A stretch of 64,000 bases of DNA from DASTPP01 sp035762175 (GCA_035762175.1 DASTPP010000111.1:62001-126000); one strand, 5' to 3'. Shown: positions 42,339 through 52,034, numbered from the stretch's first letter. Numbers and translations are program-made. The notes: generated by a model not told the origin, from the sequence alone.

Positions 42339-43049
42339 TCAGGCCTGCTTCGGCAGGCCGCCCTTCTTCTTGATGGCGCCGCGCACGAAGAGCAGGCCCT
42401 TCTTCGGGCCGGGCACGCCGCCCTCGATGAGCAGCAGGTTCTTCTCGGGCAGCACCTTGGCGACGCGCAGGTTGAGCACGCTCACGGTCTCGTCGCCGTA
42501 GTGCCCGGGCATCTTCAGGTTCGGCAGCGTGCGGCCCGGCGTCATGTTCGTGCCGATGGAGCCGCCGTGGCGGCGGTACTCGTGGGTGCCGTGGGTGTTC
42601 GGGAAGCCGGCGAAGCTCCAACGGCGGATGACGCCCGAGAAGCCGCGGCCGCGCGTCTTGCCCTGCACGTCGACGAACTGGCCCTCGCGGAAGATGTCGC
42701 CGAGGCGCAGCGTGTCACCGACCTGGTAGCCGTCGGCGAACTCGGGCGTGCAGCGGATCTCGCGCACGTCACGCTTCGGGGTCAGGCCGCCCTCTTTGGC
42801 CTTGGCGTAGAAGCCGAGCTGGGCCTTGTTCGTGTGCTTCTCTTTGCGCTCGCCGAGGCCGACGATGAGCGCGACGTAGCCGTCGCGCTCGATCGTGCGC
42901 TTGCCGACGACCACGGCCCCCGACTCGACGACCGTGCAGCGCACGACGCTGCCGTCGGCGGCGAAGAACTGCGTCATGCCGACCTTGCGGCCGAGGATCG
43001 CGGGGTGGGTGACCTTGTTGTTGTTGGGCTTCGAGAGACTGGTGGCCAT
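42339..43049 (-). CDS. rplC: 50S ribosomal protein L3 (isolated gene)
   Basis: ATG 43049 gives 236 residues. L3 features are ILGRKVGMTQFF at the N-terminus, GKTRGRGFSGVIRRWSFAG with the long loop that reaches the peptidyl-transferase centre, GGSIGTNMTPGRTLPNLKMPG and the C-terminal NLLLIEGGVPGPKKG. L3 starts large-subunit assembly. Unusually, no rpsJ, rplD, rplW or rplB flank it: the neighbours are a phosphoesterase and an OmpA-like protein. In most bacteria rplC lies in the S10 operon. About 25 extra residues relative to E. coli L3 are at the N-terminus (ATSLSKPNNNKVTHP) and C-terminus. Confidence 0.92.
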   Translation of the reverse strand: MATSLSKPNNNKVTHPAILGRKVGMTQFFAADGSVVRCTVVESGAVVVGKRTIERDGYVALIVGLGERKEKHTNKAQLGFYAKAKEGGLTPKRDVREIRCTPEFADGYQVGDTLRLGDIFREGQFVDVQGKTRGRGFSGVIRRWSFAGFPNTHGTHEYRRHGGSIGTNMTPGRTLPNLKMPGHYGDETVSVLNLRVAKVLPEKNLLLIEGGVPGPKKGLLFVRGAIKKKGGLPKQA

Positions 43050-43227
43050 GACCTTACGCCTGAGCGCCCAAAGGAGGGGTTCGGTGCTGCACCCGCCCCT
43101 AACGGCGGGGGCGGGGCCGGGCGCGTTTGCCGAAAGGCACGGGTCGGGGCGCGAGCGACCCGGGGGCACGAGGCCCCCACGCACACAGCAGGGCTGGTGG
43201 CCTTAGCCAAGGCGCGCCCTCGGGTCA

Positions 43228-43247
43228 AGGCCGGAGGGCCTTTTTTA
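43228..43247 (+). terminator. Hairpin with T tract between ompA-like gene and rplC
   Basis: AAGGCC-GGAG-GGCCTT followed by T4 resembles a Rho-independent terminator for rightward transcription. No rightward gene precedes it in the immediate vicinity, so it may block antisense transcription, or the hairpin alone may act on leftward transcripts. It overlaps the TAA of the OmpA-like gene. Confidence 0.4.
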
Positions 43248-44393
43248 CGACCCGGCGTCGACGAAGACGACCTCGAGCCGCTCGTTGCGGCCGCGCTCGG
43301 CCCGCCCCGTCGCGGCCACCACGGGACGGCTCGCGCCGGCCAGCACCACCTCGGCCCGCTCGCCGAGGGCGCCCTTGACCGCCCCGGCCCGCTGCCGGCT
43401 GCGCTCGAGCGCGGCCCCGCGAGGCTCTTCGCCCTCGTGCACCACGGCCACCAGGGGCAGCGTCGGGTGCGCGGCCGCCACCTTGGCGAGGCTCGCGAGG
43501 CGCTCGCGGCCGCCCGCGCTCAAGGCCCCGCCGGCGAAGGCGTCGTGCAGCGTGACGACCACGCCCCGGTCGTCGCGGCTGGTGGTGAACGAGCCCTCGC
43601 GCGAGAGCGCCGTCAAGAGCACGTCGGCATCTTCGGCGGGGCGCTTGGCCCGGGCCTCGCGCCGCGATTGCACGAGCGCCGACAGGCACGACGCGCGCGT
43701 GCGCAGCGCCAGCTCGACCGGGGCCTGCCGGGGCTTCGCGTCGAGCGCCTTGCCGAGCTCGGCGACCTGCGCCTCGGCCGGGCCGAGCGCGCCGGCCGCG
43801 CCGCCGAGCAGCTTGGCGCTCAAGCAGAGCAGGCGCGCCTCGGTGGCGAGCGATCGGCTCGCCTCGAGGCGCGCCGCCTCGCGCCCGGGGTCGAGCGCCC
43901 CCGGGGCCCCGGCGGGCAGCGCCTCGCGCGCGAGCCGACTTCGGGTCTCGAGATCGCGCACCTCGGCGTCGGCCCGCCCCTGTTCGGCTTGCAGCGAGGC
44001 GAGCTCGCCCTGGGGGACGGCGAGGTCGGCGTTGGCCCGCTCGAGCGCGACCTTGGCCCGCAAGGCCCTCGCCTGGATCGTCGCCCGGGCGTAGGCCGCG
44101 AGCGCCCGCTCGCCGAGCAGCTGCGCCCTCGCCTCGTTGCCGTCTTTCGCGGCCCGCTCGCCGTCGAGCCGGAAGCGCTCGGCCTCGGCAAAGGTCATCG
44201 GCGCGAGCTCGCGGGCCTCGCGGCCCTGGGCCGACGTGCCGAGCGCGCCGGCCTCGTCGAGCACCCGGGGCCGGACATGCGCCCCGCACGCCGCGAGCGC
44301 GAGCGCCGCCCAAGCCCCGAGCGCCAGAGCCCGGAGCGAGGAGCCCGCGGCTGCCCCCACCGCGCCGCCCGGCCCCGCGCCACGCCGCCTCAC
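43245..44393 (-). CDS. OmpA-family C-terminal domain lipoprotein
   Basis: GTG 44393 overlaps the upstream stop as GTGA. The 382-residue product has a signal with lipobox ALAACGAH. The middle (residues about 60-230) is a long Ala/Glu/Arg helix-rich region, probably coiled coil (FRLDGERAAKDGNEARAQLL, ELASLQAEQGRADAEVRDLE). The last ~110 residues form an OmpA-like peptidoglycan-associating domain (VVVTLHDAFAGGALSAGGRE, PLVAVVHEGEEPRG, ERSRQRAGAVKGALG, ERGRNERLEVVFVD), though the classical NRR motif is altered to GRNERLE. It should tether an envelope complex to peptidoglycan together with the preceding gene product. Confidence 0.75.
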   Translation of the reverse strand: MRRRGAGPGGAVGAAAGSSLRALALGAWAALALAACGAHVRPRVLDEAGALGTSAQGREARELAPMTFAEAERFRLDGERAAKDGNEARAQLLGERALAAYARATIQARALRAKVALERANADLAVPQGELASLQAEQGRADAEVRDLETRSRLAREALPAGAPGALDPGREAARLEASRSLATEARLLCLSAKLLGGAAGALGPAEAQVAELGKALDAKPRQAPVELALRTRASCLSALVQSRREARAKRPAEDADVLLTALSREGSFTTSRDDRGVVVTLHDAFAGGALSAGGRERLASLAKVAAAHPTLPLVAVVHEGEEPRGAALERSRQRAGAVKGALGERAEVVLAGASRPVVAATGRAERGRNERLEVVFVDAGS

Positions 44394-44947
44394 GGCTGCC
44401 TCTCTTTCGGCGCCCCGGACGCTGCGCCCGCTGCCCCCTGGGCGGGCCCGGAAGGCCCCTTGGGCGCCCCCTGCCCGGCCGCCCCGCCCGGCCCCCCGCC
44501 CCGGGGCGCAGCGCCCCCCCGCCGCTTGGCAGCGTCGGCGTCGAGCCGGTCGAGCTCGACCTGGGCCCGCCCCTTGCGCGAGATGGTCTCTTCGAGCAGG
44601 GCTCGCCCCCGCTCGACCTGGCTTCGGGCCTCGAGCAGGGCCTTTTGGGCCTGAACCAGAGCGGCCTCGGCGCGCACCGCTTGCACCACGTCGCGCGCCG
44701 CCTCGGCCCACGTCCGGGCGAGCCCTTCGAGCAGCTCGGCGCTCGGGCGGTCGCCCCCGTCGCGCGCGCCGCGCGCGCGGCCGAGCGCGCGGCGGGCCGC
44801 GTCGAGCTCGCGCGCCGCCGCGGGAGCCTCGGGCGCCTGGGCCGTCTGAGTGACGAGGCGCTCGGCCTCGTCGCGATCGGCCCCGAGCGCGAGGGGGCCC
44901 CAGAGCAGCACGAGGGCGGCGAGCGAAGAAGGCGGCGGGCGGCGCAT
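44390..44947 (-). CDS. Exported coiled-coil protein, partner of OmpA-like protein
   Basis: A 185-residue protein with a signal peptide (SSLAALVLLWGPLALGAD). The mature part is helical with heptad-like Ala/Leu/Arg/Glu spacing (RELDAARRALGRARGARDGG, LEGLARTWAEAARDVVQAVR, LVQAQKALLEARSQVERGRA) and a Gly/Pro/Ala-rich tail. No family was recognised. The 4-base overlap with the OmpA-like gene, whose middle region is also predicted coiled coil, suggests the two proteins associate in the periplasm. Confidence 0.65.
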   Translation of the reverse strand: MRRPPPSSLAALVLLWGPLALGADRDEAERLVTQTAQAPEAPAAARELDAARRALGRARGARDGGDRPSAELLEGLARTWAEAARDVVQAVRAEAALVQAQKALLEARSQVERGRALLEETISRKGRAQVELDRLDADAAKRRGGAAPRGGGPGGAAGQGAPKGPSGPAQGAAGAASGAPKERQP

Positions 44948-45043
44948 GGCTCAGGGCGGGAAAAACCATGCGCGCCTCGCCCCGTCAAGGAGCTCGACCG
45001 CGGGCGTCGCCGCGGCGGCCCGGCTGCGCTAAGGGGCGGGGCC

Positions 45044-46051
45044 ATGTCGCTGCGCGTCGCCGTTGTGCAAGGGGGCCCCTCGTCCGAAGCCGCCGTCAGC
45101 CGCGTGTCGGCCGCGGCCGTGGCGCGCGCCTTGGCCGCGAGCGGCCACGCGGTCAGCCTCCTCGAGCTCGACCCCGCGCTGCCCGCGGCGCTCGCGGGCG
45201 CGGGCGTCGAGGTGGTCTTCCCCGTGGTGCACGGCGCCCTCGGCGAAGACGGCTGCCTGCAGGGCCTCTGCGAGCTGCTCGGCCTGCCCTACGTCGGCTC
45301 GGGCGTGCTCGCGAGCGCCCTCGCGAGCGACAAGGTGCAAGCCAAGCGCGCCTTTCGCGCCGCCGGGCTGCCGCTGGCCGAGCAGTTCGTCGCGTCCCGC
45401 TCCGACGGCGTCGAGGTTTCGGCGCGGCGCGCCCGCGAGGCGCTCGGCGGCGCCATCGCCGTCAAGCCCGGCAGCCAGGGCTCGGCCATCGGCGTGACGC
45501 TCGTCGGCCCCGACGCCCCGCCCGGGGCGCTCGCCGAGGCGCTCGAGCGCGCCTTCGGCTTCGACGAGGTGGCGCTCTGCGAGCGGTTCGTGCGCGGCCG
45601 CGAGGTGACCTGCGGCGTGACCGACGCGCCCGCGCTCGGGGGCCTGCGCGCGCTGCCGCCGACCGAAATCAAGGCAAAGCTCGCCGACTTTTACGACTTC
45701 GCCTCGCGCTACGCGCCCGGCGGCAGCGTCCACGTCTGCCCGCCCGACCTGCCCCCGGCCGTCATCGCCCGCGTGCAGGCCGTCGCCGTCGCCGCGCACC
45801 AGGCGCTCGGCTGCCGCGATCTGTCGAGGGCCGACTTCGTCGTGGGCGACGGCGACGACGAGGGGGCCGTCACCCTGCTCGAGGTCAACACCATGCCCGG
45901 CATGACCCCGACGAGCCTCTACCCCGAAGCCATGCAGAAGAGCGGCGTCTCGTTCGAGGCGATGTGCGCGGCCTTCGTCGAGGCGGCGCGCGCGCGACCC
46001 GCGCGCCGCGCGGTGCCCGTGCTCCCCATGCCCCAGGGCCCCGGCGGCTGA
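45044..46051 (+). CDS. ddl: D-alanine--D-alanine ligase
   Basis: ATG 45044 follows AAGGGGCGG. The 335-residue ATP-grasp enzyme shows VVQGGPSSEAAVSRVSA for substrate binding at the N-terminus, VFPVVHGALGEDGCLQGLCE, the ATP-grasp VKPGSQGSAIGV, FVRGREVTCGV, and the C-terminal LLEVNTMPGMTPTSLYP with the metal-binding Glu and Asn. It joins two D-Ala for the peptidoglycan precursor. The usual neighbours (murC, ftsQ) are absent, so it stands alone here. The N-terminal SEAxVS motif has Ala where most enzymes have His (SAEHEVS), which is unusual but tolerated in some. Confidence 0.87.
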   Translation: MSLRVAVVQGGPSSEAAVSRVSAAAVARALAASGHAVSLLELDPALPAALAGAGVEVVFPVVHGALGEDGCLQGLCELLGLPYVGSGVLASALASDKVQAKRAFRAAGLPLAEQFVASRSDGVEVSARRAREALGGAIAVKPGSQGSAIGVTLVGPDAPPGALAEALERAFGFDEVALCERFVRGREVTCGVTDAPALGGLRALPPTEIKAKLADFYDFASRYAPGGSVHVCPPDLPPAVIARVQAVAVAAHQALGCRDLSRADFVVGDGDDEGAVTLLEVNTMPGMTPTSLYPEAMQKSGVSFEAMCAAFVEAARARPARRAVPVLPMPQGPGG

Positions 46052-46250
46052 GCCCGCGCCGGCCGCGACCGCCGACCGCCCCCCGCCCCTCGGCGTGGCC
46101 CCGCCGAGCGCGAAGCGGCGGCCTGCCGCCGGGCTCGCGCTCGCGCCCTCGCGCCGTTTCGCCCGAAAGAAGGCGCTTCGGGCCCGTCGCGGGCGGTCGG
46201 GCGAAAGGCCCTTTACGCGAGCGCCCGGGTGATTACCCTAGGGGGGTTCT

Positions 46251-46277
46251 TTGACAAGCGAGTTTTCTGCGTACGGT
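46251..46277 (+). promoter_or_regulatory. Probable ssrA promoter
   Basis: A perfect TTGACA at 46251-46256 is followed after 15 bases by TACGGT (46272-46277) and a GC-rich discriminator. The spacer is short, but the position, about 65 bases before the mature tmRNA 5' end, and the AT content suit a strong stable-RNA promoter. Confidence 0.5.
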
Positions 46278-46343
46278 CTCCGGCGCCCCCGCCCACGGGC
46301 GGCGCGCCGGGCCCGACGTCGAAAGCTTTCTTCCCCGCACCAC

Positions 46344-47957
<1,614 letters not shown>

Positions 47958-48165
47958 GCCTCGCCCCCGCTAACTTCCTGGCCCCGGTCTTGGGACGGGC
48001 CGAAGGGCGCCCGCCGGCGACCTCGACGCCCTCTTTCTTCGCCAGGCAGCGAAGCGCGAGACGGAAGATGTCGGCCGCCGACTGAACGCCGAGCTTCTCG
48101 TGAAGCGCGGCGAGTAGCGCATCGTCGGCGTCGGACAGCCTGACAGCCACCTGCTTGCTGGTCTG

Positions 48166-48207
48166 CATTGCATGCCAGGGTAGCATTCGCATGCCACGCA
48201 TGCAATG
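48166..48207. promoter_or_regulatory. GCATGC inverted-repeat operator at the regulator start
   Basis: CATTGCATGC at 48166-48175 and GCATGCAATG at 48198-48207 are perfect inverted repeats. Between them GCATGCCA occurs twice as a direct repeat (48170-48177 and 48189-48196). The site overlaps the start codon of the ribbon-helix-helix gene, so autorepression is likely. Confidence 0.6.
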
Positions 48208-48738
48208 CGGCAGGCAGCGGGGGGGCGAGGCGCCAGGCCGAACGGCACAGCCAACCCGCGCGCCCTTCCGACCGATGCGGAGGGCGCAACGCGAGCCTGC
48301 CCTACGACGAGGCCGGCGTCGGCCTGGGGCGCCCCCACCTGCTCGGTTCGCCGCTGGGGCTCTGCCGGCCTCCGGGGGGCGACTACAACACCCCGGGGCG
48401 AGAGGGTCGAACGATACGCCCCCTTCGATGGGAGCGAAGGCCGAGGCCTCAGGGCGCAGCTCAGCGCCAGCACCTCGAGCGGGCGACCCGTCGTTACAGT
48501 GACGCTGTCAAGGCGTCGGGCCTGCGCGCGAGCGCGCCACCCCGCCAGGGCGTTGCGTACACCGCGGGTGCGCGTAGCGGTCCCGAAACCCCACCCCGGC
48601 CCCCGCCTGGCGGGCGCTCGCGCGCGGGCGCGCGTTGACCTGATCCAGAAACCCCGCCCGGGCCCGCCGAGCGGCCGGGCCATGGCGCGAAACGACGCGA
48701 CGCATCGAGCGCTAATCCTTCGATGGCCCGGGCAGGTC
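48208..48738. other. Intergenic region in the island, no gene supported
   Basis: About 530 bases with open frames on both strands but no recognisable protein. CTTGACAGCGTCACTGT on the minus strand near 48513 has a perfect TTGACA but no matching -10. Confidence 0.4.
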
Positions 48739-48990
48739 ATGGCAACGAAGCCGACCCGCACCCCCGAACCGACCACCCTGCAACCCCACCCCTGCCCCGC
48801 CCCGGGCGCCCCTCTCGGCCCCGGCGTCTTGCTCGTCGGCCTCAACCTCGAGCTCGCCGCCGGCGTCTTGATCGCCTGGCTTGGCGCCCGACGCCGCAAG
48901 GCCAAGCGTCGCCGCCCGCCCTGGGGCTCGGCCCCGGCGAAGCGCGCCGCCTCGAGCCGCAAGGCGCCCCACCCGCCCCGCCGTCGGTAG
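48739..48990 (+). CDS. Small single-pass membrane protein
   Basis: ATG 48739 gives 83 residues: a Pro/Thr-rich N-terminus, one hydrophobic helix (GVLLVGLNLELAAGVLIAWLG) and an Arg/Lys-rich C-terminus. No family was recognised. Similar small basic membrane proteins occur in phage and integrative elements. Coding is plausible but not proven. Confidence 0.45.
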   Translation: MATKPTRTPEPTTLQPHPCPAPGAPLGPGVLLVGLNLELAAGVLIAWLGARRRKAKRRRPPWGSAPAKRAASSRKAPHPPRRR

Positions 48991-49038
48991 CGCCGCGATC
49001 GGGCGCAACTGGGCCGCTGCCCGGCCGACGGGGCGAGC

Positions 49039-49241
49039 ATGGCAACCCCTCTCGCCCGCTGGCTCGCCCCGACCCCCGATCATCACCGTGGTGCCTCGGC
49101 GCCGCCGAACTCGCCCCGGCCCGGGGCCGCCCCGCCCTGGCGCTGCACCTCGAGCGGCCCGACCCGGCCGGGCCGACCGTCGGCGCCTGGCGCGACGAGC
49201 ACGGGCGACTCTGGGCCACCGTCGAGCCGGGCCGGGCCTAG
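49039..49241 (+). pseudogene. Frameshifted copy of the small LHLERP protein
   Basis: The start frame from ATG 49039 reads to LAPTPDHHRG; the rest of the homology to the intact gene at 50232-50414 is in the other frame (LGAAELAPARGRPALALHLE, RPDPAGPTVGAWRDEHGRLW). One missing base near 49094-49100 reconciles the two frames with no length difference (DHHRGCLGAAELAP against DHPPCYSGSFGLAP). It is either a decaying duplicate or a sequencing indel. Confidence 0.55.
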
Positions 49242-49349
49242 GTTCGCGGCCACCCCGCCCGGGTCTGTGCCGGGGTTTCGTCAAGCGCCCCGCGCGCGCC
49301 GCGAAACCAAGATCCCACGACGCGCTCGCACGCTGAGCCGGAAGAGACG

Positions 49350-49757
49350 TCAGACGCGCTGCATGTGGTCTTCAAAGAACCGCATGGCATCGTCCCGGGA
49401 CTTCGAGTCCTTGGTCACGGCTTCCGTAAGCTCTTGCAGCTCCTGGTCGGTCGCGTTGACGGAGTAACCGTTGGCTTGGAGGAAGGCGAGGGCCGCGGCC
49501 AAGGCAGTTCGCTTGTTCCCGTCCTGGAACGCGTGCGCCTTCGCAATGCCATGGAGGTAGACCGCGGCCTTCTCAGCGAGGGTCGGGTAGGCGTCCTGTC
49601 CACCGAACCCCTGCTGAGGCTGATATACGGCCGAGTTGAGGCCGTGGAGACTTAGGACGCCAGGCGCACCCCCAGAAGCCCCGACTTGATAGTCGTGCTC
49701 ACGGATGACGTCGTCTACGTCGAGATAAATGACGTCGTCAGGGTCGACGCTTGTCAT
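49350..49757 (-). CDS. doc: Doc-type (Fic family) toxin
   Basis: The 135-residue protein has the Fic/Doc motif HAFQDGNKRTALAAALAFL (HxFxDGNKRT), with the catalytic His and the kinase-type Doc variant residues. The N-terminus (DPDDVIYLDVDDVIREHD) matches death-on-curing proteins, which phosphorylate elongation factor Tu and halt translation. The length fits Doc (about 126) and not longer Fic enzymes. The gene overlaps its presumed antitoxin by 20 bases, so synthesis of the two is coupled. Confidence 0.85.
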   Translation of the reverse strand: MTSVDPDDVIYLDVDDVIREHDYQVGASGGAPGVLSLHGLNSAVYQPQQGFGGQDAYPTLAEKAAVYLHGIAKAHAFQDGNKRTALAAALAFLQANGYSVNATDQELQELTEAVTKDSKSRDDAMRFFEDHMQRV

Positions 49758-49914
49758 TCTCAGCGAGCAGCACGAAGGCGCCGGCGTGACGCGCCCTGAC
49801 TACTTCCTGAGCACGACGGACGAGGTCCGCACGACGGCGTTCGCGTTCAACGGACGCCGACGGGGTAGGCCTCTCGGTGACCACCACATCTTCTTCCGTG
49901 TCGAACTTCGCCAT
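49738..49914 (-). CDS. Presumed antitoxin of the Doc module
   Basis: ATG 49914 follows a strong ribosome-binding site (GGGAGGTG at about 6 nt). The 58-residue product is acidic at the N-terminus (FDTEEDVVV) and has an amphipathic helix (VERERRRADLVRRAQEVVRA) and a C-terminal tail. It has no clear Phd DNA-binding domain, but its size, position directly upstream and overlap with doc make it the antitoxin candidate. Confidence 0.65.
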   Translation of the reverse strand: MAKFDTEEDVVVTERPTPSASVERERRRADLVRRAQEVVRARHAGAFVLLAENDKRRP

Positions 49915-50231
49915 TTTTGCACCTCCCGCCCGTAATACGGAGCGTCGCAACGAATGGTTTGCTGGTCAAGAGTCTGACGTATCAGAGTCTAAGGATGCCG
50001 TTAAAGCAAACTCCGCGCCATAGTCGACTAGTCCGCCTCTAGGCGTCTATCGTACGGTAGAGCCCGAGTTTTTGGCTGCGTCCTGACGGAGTTCGAGCTT
50101 GCCCCAGACAGTAACCCCCTGTTCTCCTGACGGGGCGGCCCTGGGGACTAGTACCCCCAGGGCCCCCCCAGATGGCGGGTTAGGCTCGTTTGTCCCCCAC
50201 AACCGGCCCGGGGGCCGGCCGAAGGGTCGGC
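49915..50231. other. Control region of the Doc module and adjoining intergenic
   Basis: No gene is seen. The part next to the antitoxin is AT-richer than the surroundings and contains GAGTCT-GACGTATCA-GAGTCT (49970-49990), a repeated hexamer around a near-palindrome, a likely operator. Further right lies a strong hairpin, see 50137-50163. Confidence 0.45.
50137..50163. repeat. Hairpin with ACTAGTA loop
   Basis: GGCCCTGGGG-ACTAGTA-CCCC(C)AGGGCC is a 10-bp near-perfect stem with one bulge. It has no T tract on either side, so it could be a factor-binding site or a terminator aided by other signals. Confidence 0.6.
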
Positions 50232-50414
50232 ATGCGCTACGCCCTCTGGCACGACCCCAGCCCCGACCACCCGCCTTGTTACTCCGGTTCGTTCGGGCTC
50301 GCCCCACTCGCTGGCGGCCTCGCCCTCGAGTTGCACCTCGAGCGCCCCGGCTGTGCGGGGCTGATCGTTGGCACCTGGCGCGACGAGCGCGGGCGGCCCT
50401 GGGGCCGGGCCTGA
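50232..50414 (+). CDS. Small protein of the LHLERP family (intact)
   Basis: The 60-residue product starts at ATG 50232 and contains LALELHLERPGCAGLIVGTW and RDERGRPW, shared with the frameshifted copy at 49039-49241. The conserved core LHLERP...VGxWRDExGRxW suggests a real small protein made of beta-strands. Two copies 1.2 kb apart within one island indicate duplication. Function unknown. Confidence 0.55.
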   Translation: MRYALWHDPSPDHPPCYSGSFGLAPLAGGLALELHLERPGCAGLIVGTWRDERGRPWGRA

Positions 50415-50448
50415 CGTCGGGCCCGGTCGAGACGCACGGCGCGGCCGG

Positions 50449-50817
50449 CTATCGCTTCGATTTCGGTAGCGTCTTGGGCCTCGCCGCGACCTTCGAAGGC
50501 GAGGCCTTCGGCGCGTTGGGCGCAAAGAACGGCTCGGCCAGGGCGCGCAGCTCGGCGCGCCGGGCCTGGCTCGCGCCCTCGAGCTCGCCGGCGAGCAGCA
50601 CGAGCGCGGCGGCGACGGCGAGCGAGCGGCCCCGCTCGGCGCCGCCGGGCAGCTCGAGGGCTTCGGCGATCTGCGGCGCGAGCGCCCACGCTTCGGCGGG
50701 TAGGCTCAGCCGGACGGCCGGCCGCCCGTTGGCGGCGCGTTCGGCGGCACTCTCGCCCGCCCACCCTTCGGCGGGGCGGCTGGCGTTGCGCCGGGGCGGC
50801 GCCTTCGTCGTGGGCAT
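50449..50817 (-). CDS. Hypothetical small protein with KASPSK tail
   Basis: ATG 50817 gives 122 residues: a basic Pro/Arg-rich start, a helical middle (VRLSLPAEAWALAPQIAEAL and RGRSLAVAAALVLLAGELEG), and a Lys-rich tail APKASPSKVAARPKTLPKSKR. The tail is also found on the protein at 53041-53397. Such basic tails suggest nucleic-acid binding. It is the last gene of a leftward cluster of small coupled genes. Confidence 0.5.
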   Translation of the reverse strand: MPTTKAPPRRNASRPAEGWAGESAAERAANGRPAVRLSLPAEAWALAPQIAEALELPGGAERGRSLAVAAALVLLAGELEGASQARRAELRALAEPFFAPNAPKASPSKVAARPKTLPKSKR

Positions 50818-50827
50818 GGGGCTCGGT

Positions 50828-51031
50828 TTACTCGCTCTCCGCCGCCGAGCGTAGCCACTCCGCAAGGCGCTCGCGCGGGGTGCCCGCGTCGAGCTCGAGC
50901 CGGCGCAGCCGCCGGGCGGCCCGCACGACCCCGCCCGCGTCGCCCGCGCGTTTGGCCTGGCAAAACTCCGCCCGCCCCGCCTCCCACGCGGCCGCCGAAA
51001 GGAACGGCTCGGCCTCGCCGCGGGCCGTCAC
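50828..51031 (-). CDS. Hypothetical small protein
   Basis: GTG 51031 overlaps the previous stop as GTGA. The 67-residue product is helical (FLSAAAWEAGRAEFCQAKRA, VVRAARRLRRLELDAGTPRE) and ends LAEWLRSAAESE. No family was recognised. Ten bases separate it from the next gene. Confidence 0.45.
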   Translation of the reverse strand: MTARGEAEPFLSAAAWEAGRAEFCQAKRAGDAGGVVRAARRLRRLELDAGTPRERLAEWLRSAAESE

Positions 51032-51162
51032 GACGGACCCCCGCCAGCGAGGGCGAGCACCCGCGGCACCGGCAGGCCACCCGCGCGGCACCGGGCGCGC
51101 ACGTCGAGGGCGGCGAGGCGCCAGCGGGCGGCCGGGGTGGCGTCGGGCAAGGCGTCTGTCAT
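51028..51162 (-). CDS. Very small protein at the head of a coupled pair
   Basis: ATG 51162 follows GAGGGA at 8 nt and gives 44 residues (DALPDATPAARWRLAALDV, CRAGGLPVPRVLALAGGG). The only support is the good ribosome-binding site and the 4-base overlap with the next start. No family was recognised. Confidence 0.4.
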   Translation of the reverse strand: MTDALPDATPAARWRLAALDVRARCRAGGLPVPRVLALAGGGPS

Positions 51163-51289
51163 CGGTCGTTCCCTCGTACCTCGCGCCCGGGTTGAACGAT
51201 CGGCCCGGGGCTCGGGCGACATCGCCCCGGGGGCGTCGAGCGCTCGCCAGGGCCTCGGCAGGGCCGGGCCCGAGCGAGCGGCCGAGGCG

Positions 51290-51925
51290 TCAGGCCGCGT
51301 CGGCGGCCGGGGCTTCGGGGGCGGGCGCCTCGAGCCGCCCCGCCCGGAACAGGGCCGCCTCGACGTGGGCCCGCACGCGCTCGACGTCGCGCACGAGGGC
51401 GGCGCGGCGGGCGGCCGCGGCGCGGGCCGGGTCGACGCCGACCTTGCGCACGCCGCGGGAGCCGGCGACGCGGGCGGCCTTCGGCACGGGGCGGGGCTCG
51501 GCCGCGGGGGCCTCGGCCATCTCGGCGGCGACGAGGGGGGCGGGCGCGGGGGCCTCGGCCGGGGCGGGCGCCGCCTTGGCGCGCGCTTGGGCCAGGGCCG
51601 CGTGCGAGGCGAAGGCGAGGGCGTGCGCGCGGGCGCCCTCGAGCCCCGCCAGGTCCGCGTGCCGGCCGAGCAACCGGGCAACGAAGGCCTCGGCGCGGCG
51701 GTCGTACTCGGCGCCGTCGATGCCGAGCAGCTCGCAGACGGCCGCCTTGCGGCGCTCGGTCGCGCCGAGCACCGCCGCGATGGGCGCGCCCGAGCGGTGC
51801 CGCCCGTGCTCGTCATACACCATCACGTGGTCTTCGAAGTACGCGGGGAACCCCTCGAGATGCCCCACGCCGTCGGTCACCTTCCGTGCCTCAACCGCCG
51901 CCGTCGCCTTCGTCGTGCTCGCCAT
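51290..51925 (-). CDS. Hypothetical Ala-rich protein
   Basis: ATG 51925 gives 211 residues. The first ~70 residues form a compact acidic domain (VGHLEGFPAYFEDHVMVYDE, APIAAVLGATERRKAAVCEL), followed by an Ala/Pro-rich linker and a C-terminal helical segment with many Arg (AARRAALVRDVERVRAHVEA). The first gene after the palindrome at 51940-51957. No family was recognised. Confidence 0.55.
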   Translation of the reverse strand: MASTTKATAAVEARKVTDGVGHLEGFPAYFEDHVMVYDEHGRHRSGAPIAAVLGATERRKAAVCELLGIDGAEYDRRAEAFVARLLGRHADLAGLEGARAHALAFASHAALAQARAKAAPAPAEAPAPAPLVAAEMAEAPAAEPRPVPKAARVAGSRGVRKVGVDPARAAAARRAALVRDVERVRAHVEAALFRAGRLEAPAPEAPAADAA

Positions 51926-51939
51926 ACCCAGAGCTTAAT

Positions 51940-51957
51940 GCACTGTGCCCACAGTGC
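51940..51957. promoter_or_regulatory. GCACTGTG-CC-CACAGTGC operator-like palindrome
   Basis: An 8-bp perfect inverted repeat with a 2-bp centre lies 15 bases before the start of the hypothetical gene at 51925, where a repressor would block initiation. Confidence 0.55.
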
Positions 51958-51984
51958 AAGGAGCACGGGCCTACAAAGCACGAG

Positions 51985-52010
51985 AGGCCGGACGATTTCT
52001 CGCCCGGCCT
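51985..52010 (-). terminator. Hairpin after the gene ending at 52035
   Basis: AGGCCGG...CCGGCCT forms a 7-bp stem with a 12-base loop, 25 bases after the stop of the leftward gene. There is no T tract, so termination would need a factor. Confidence 0.4.
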
Positions 52011-52034
52011 TCTGGTACGTAGAGTTGACTATAC

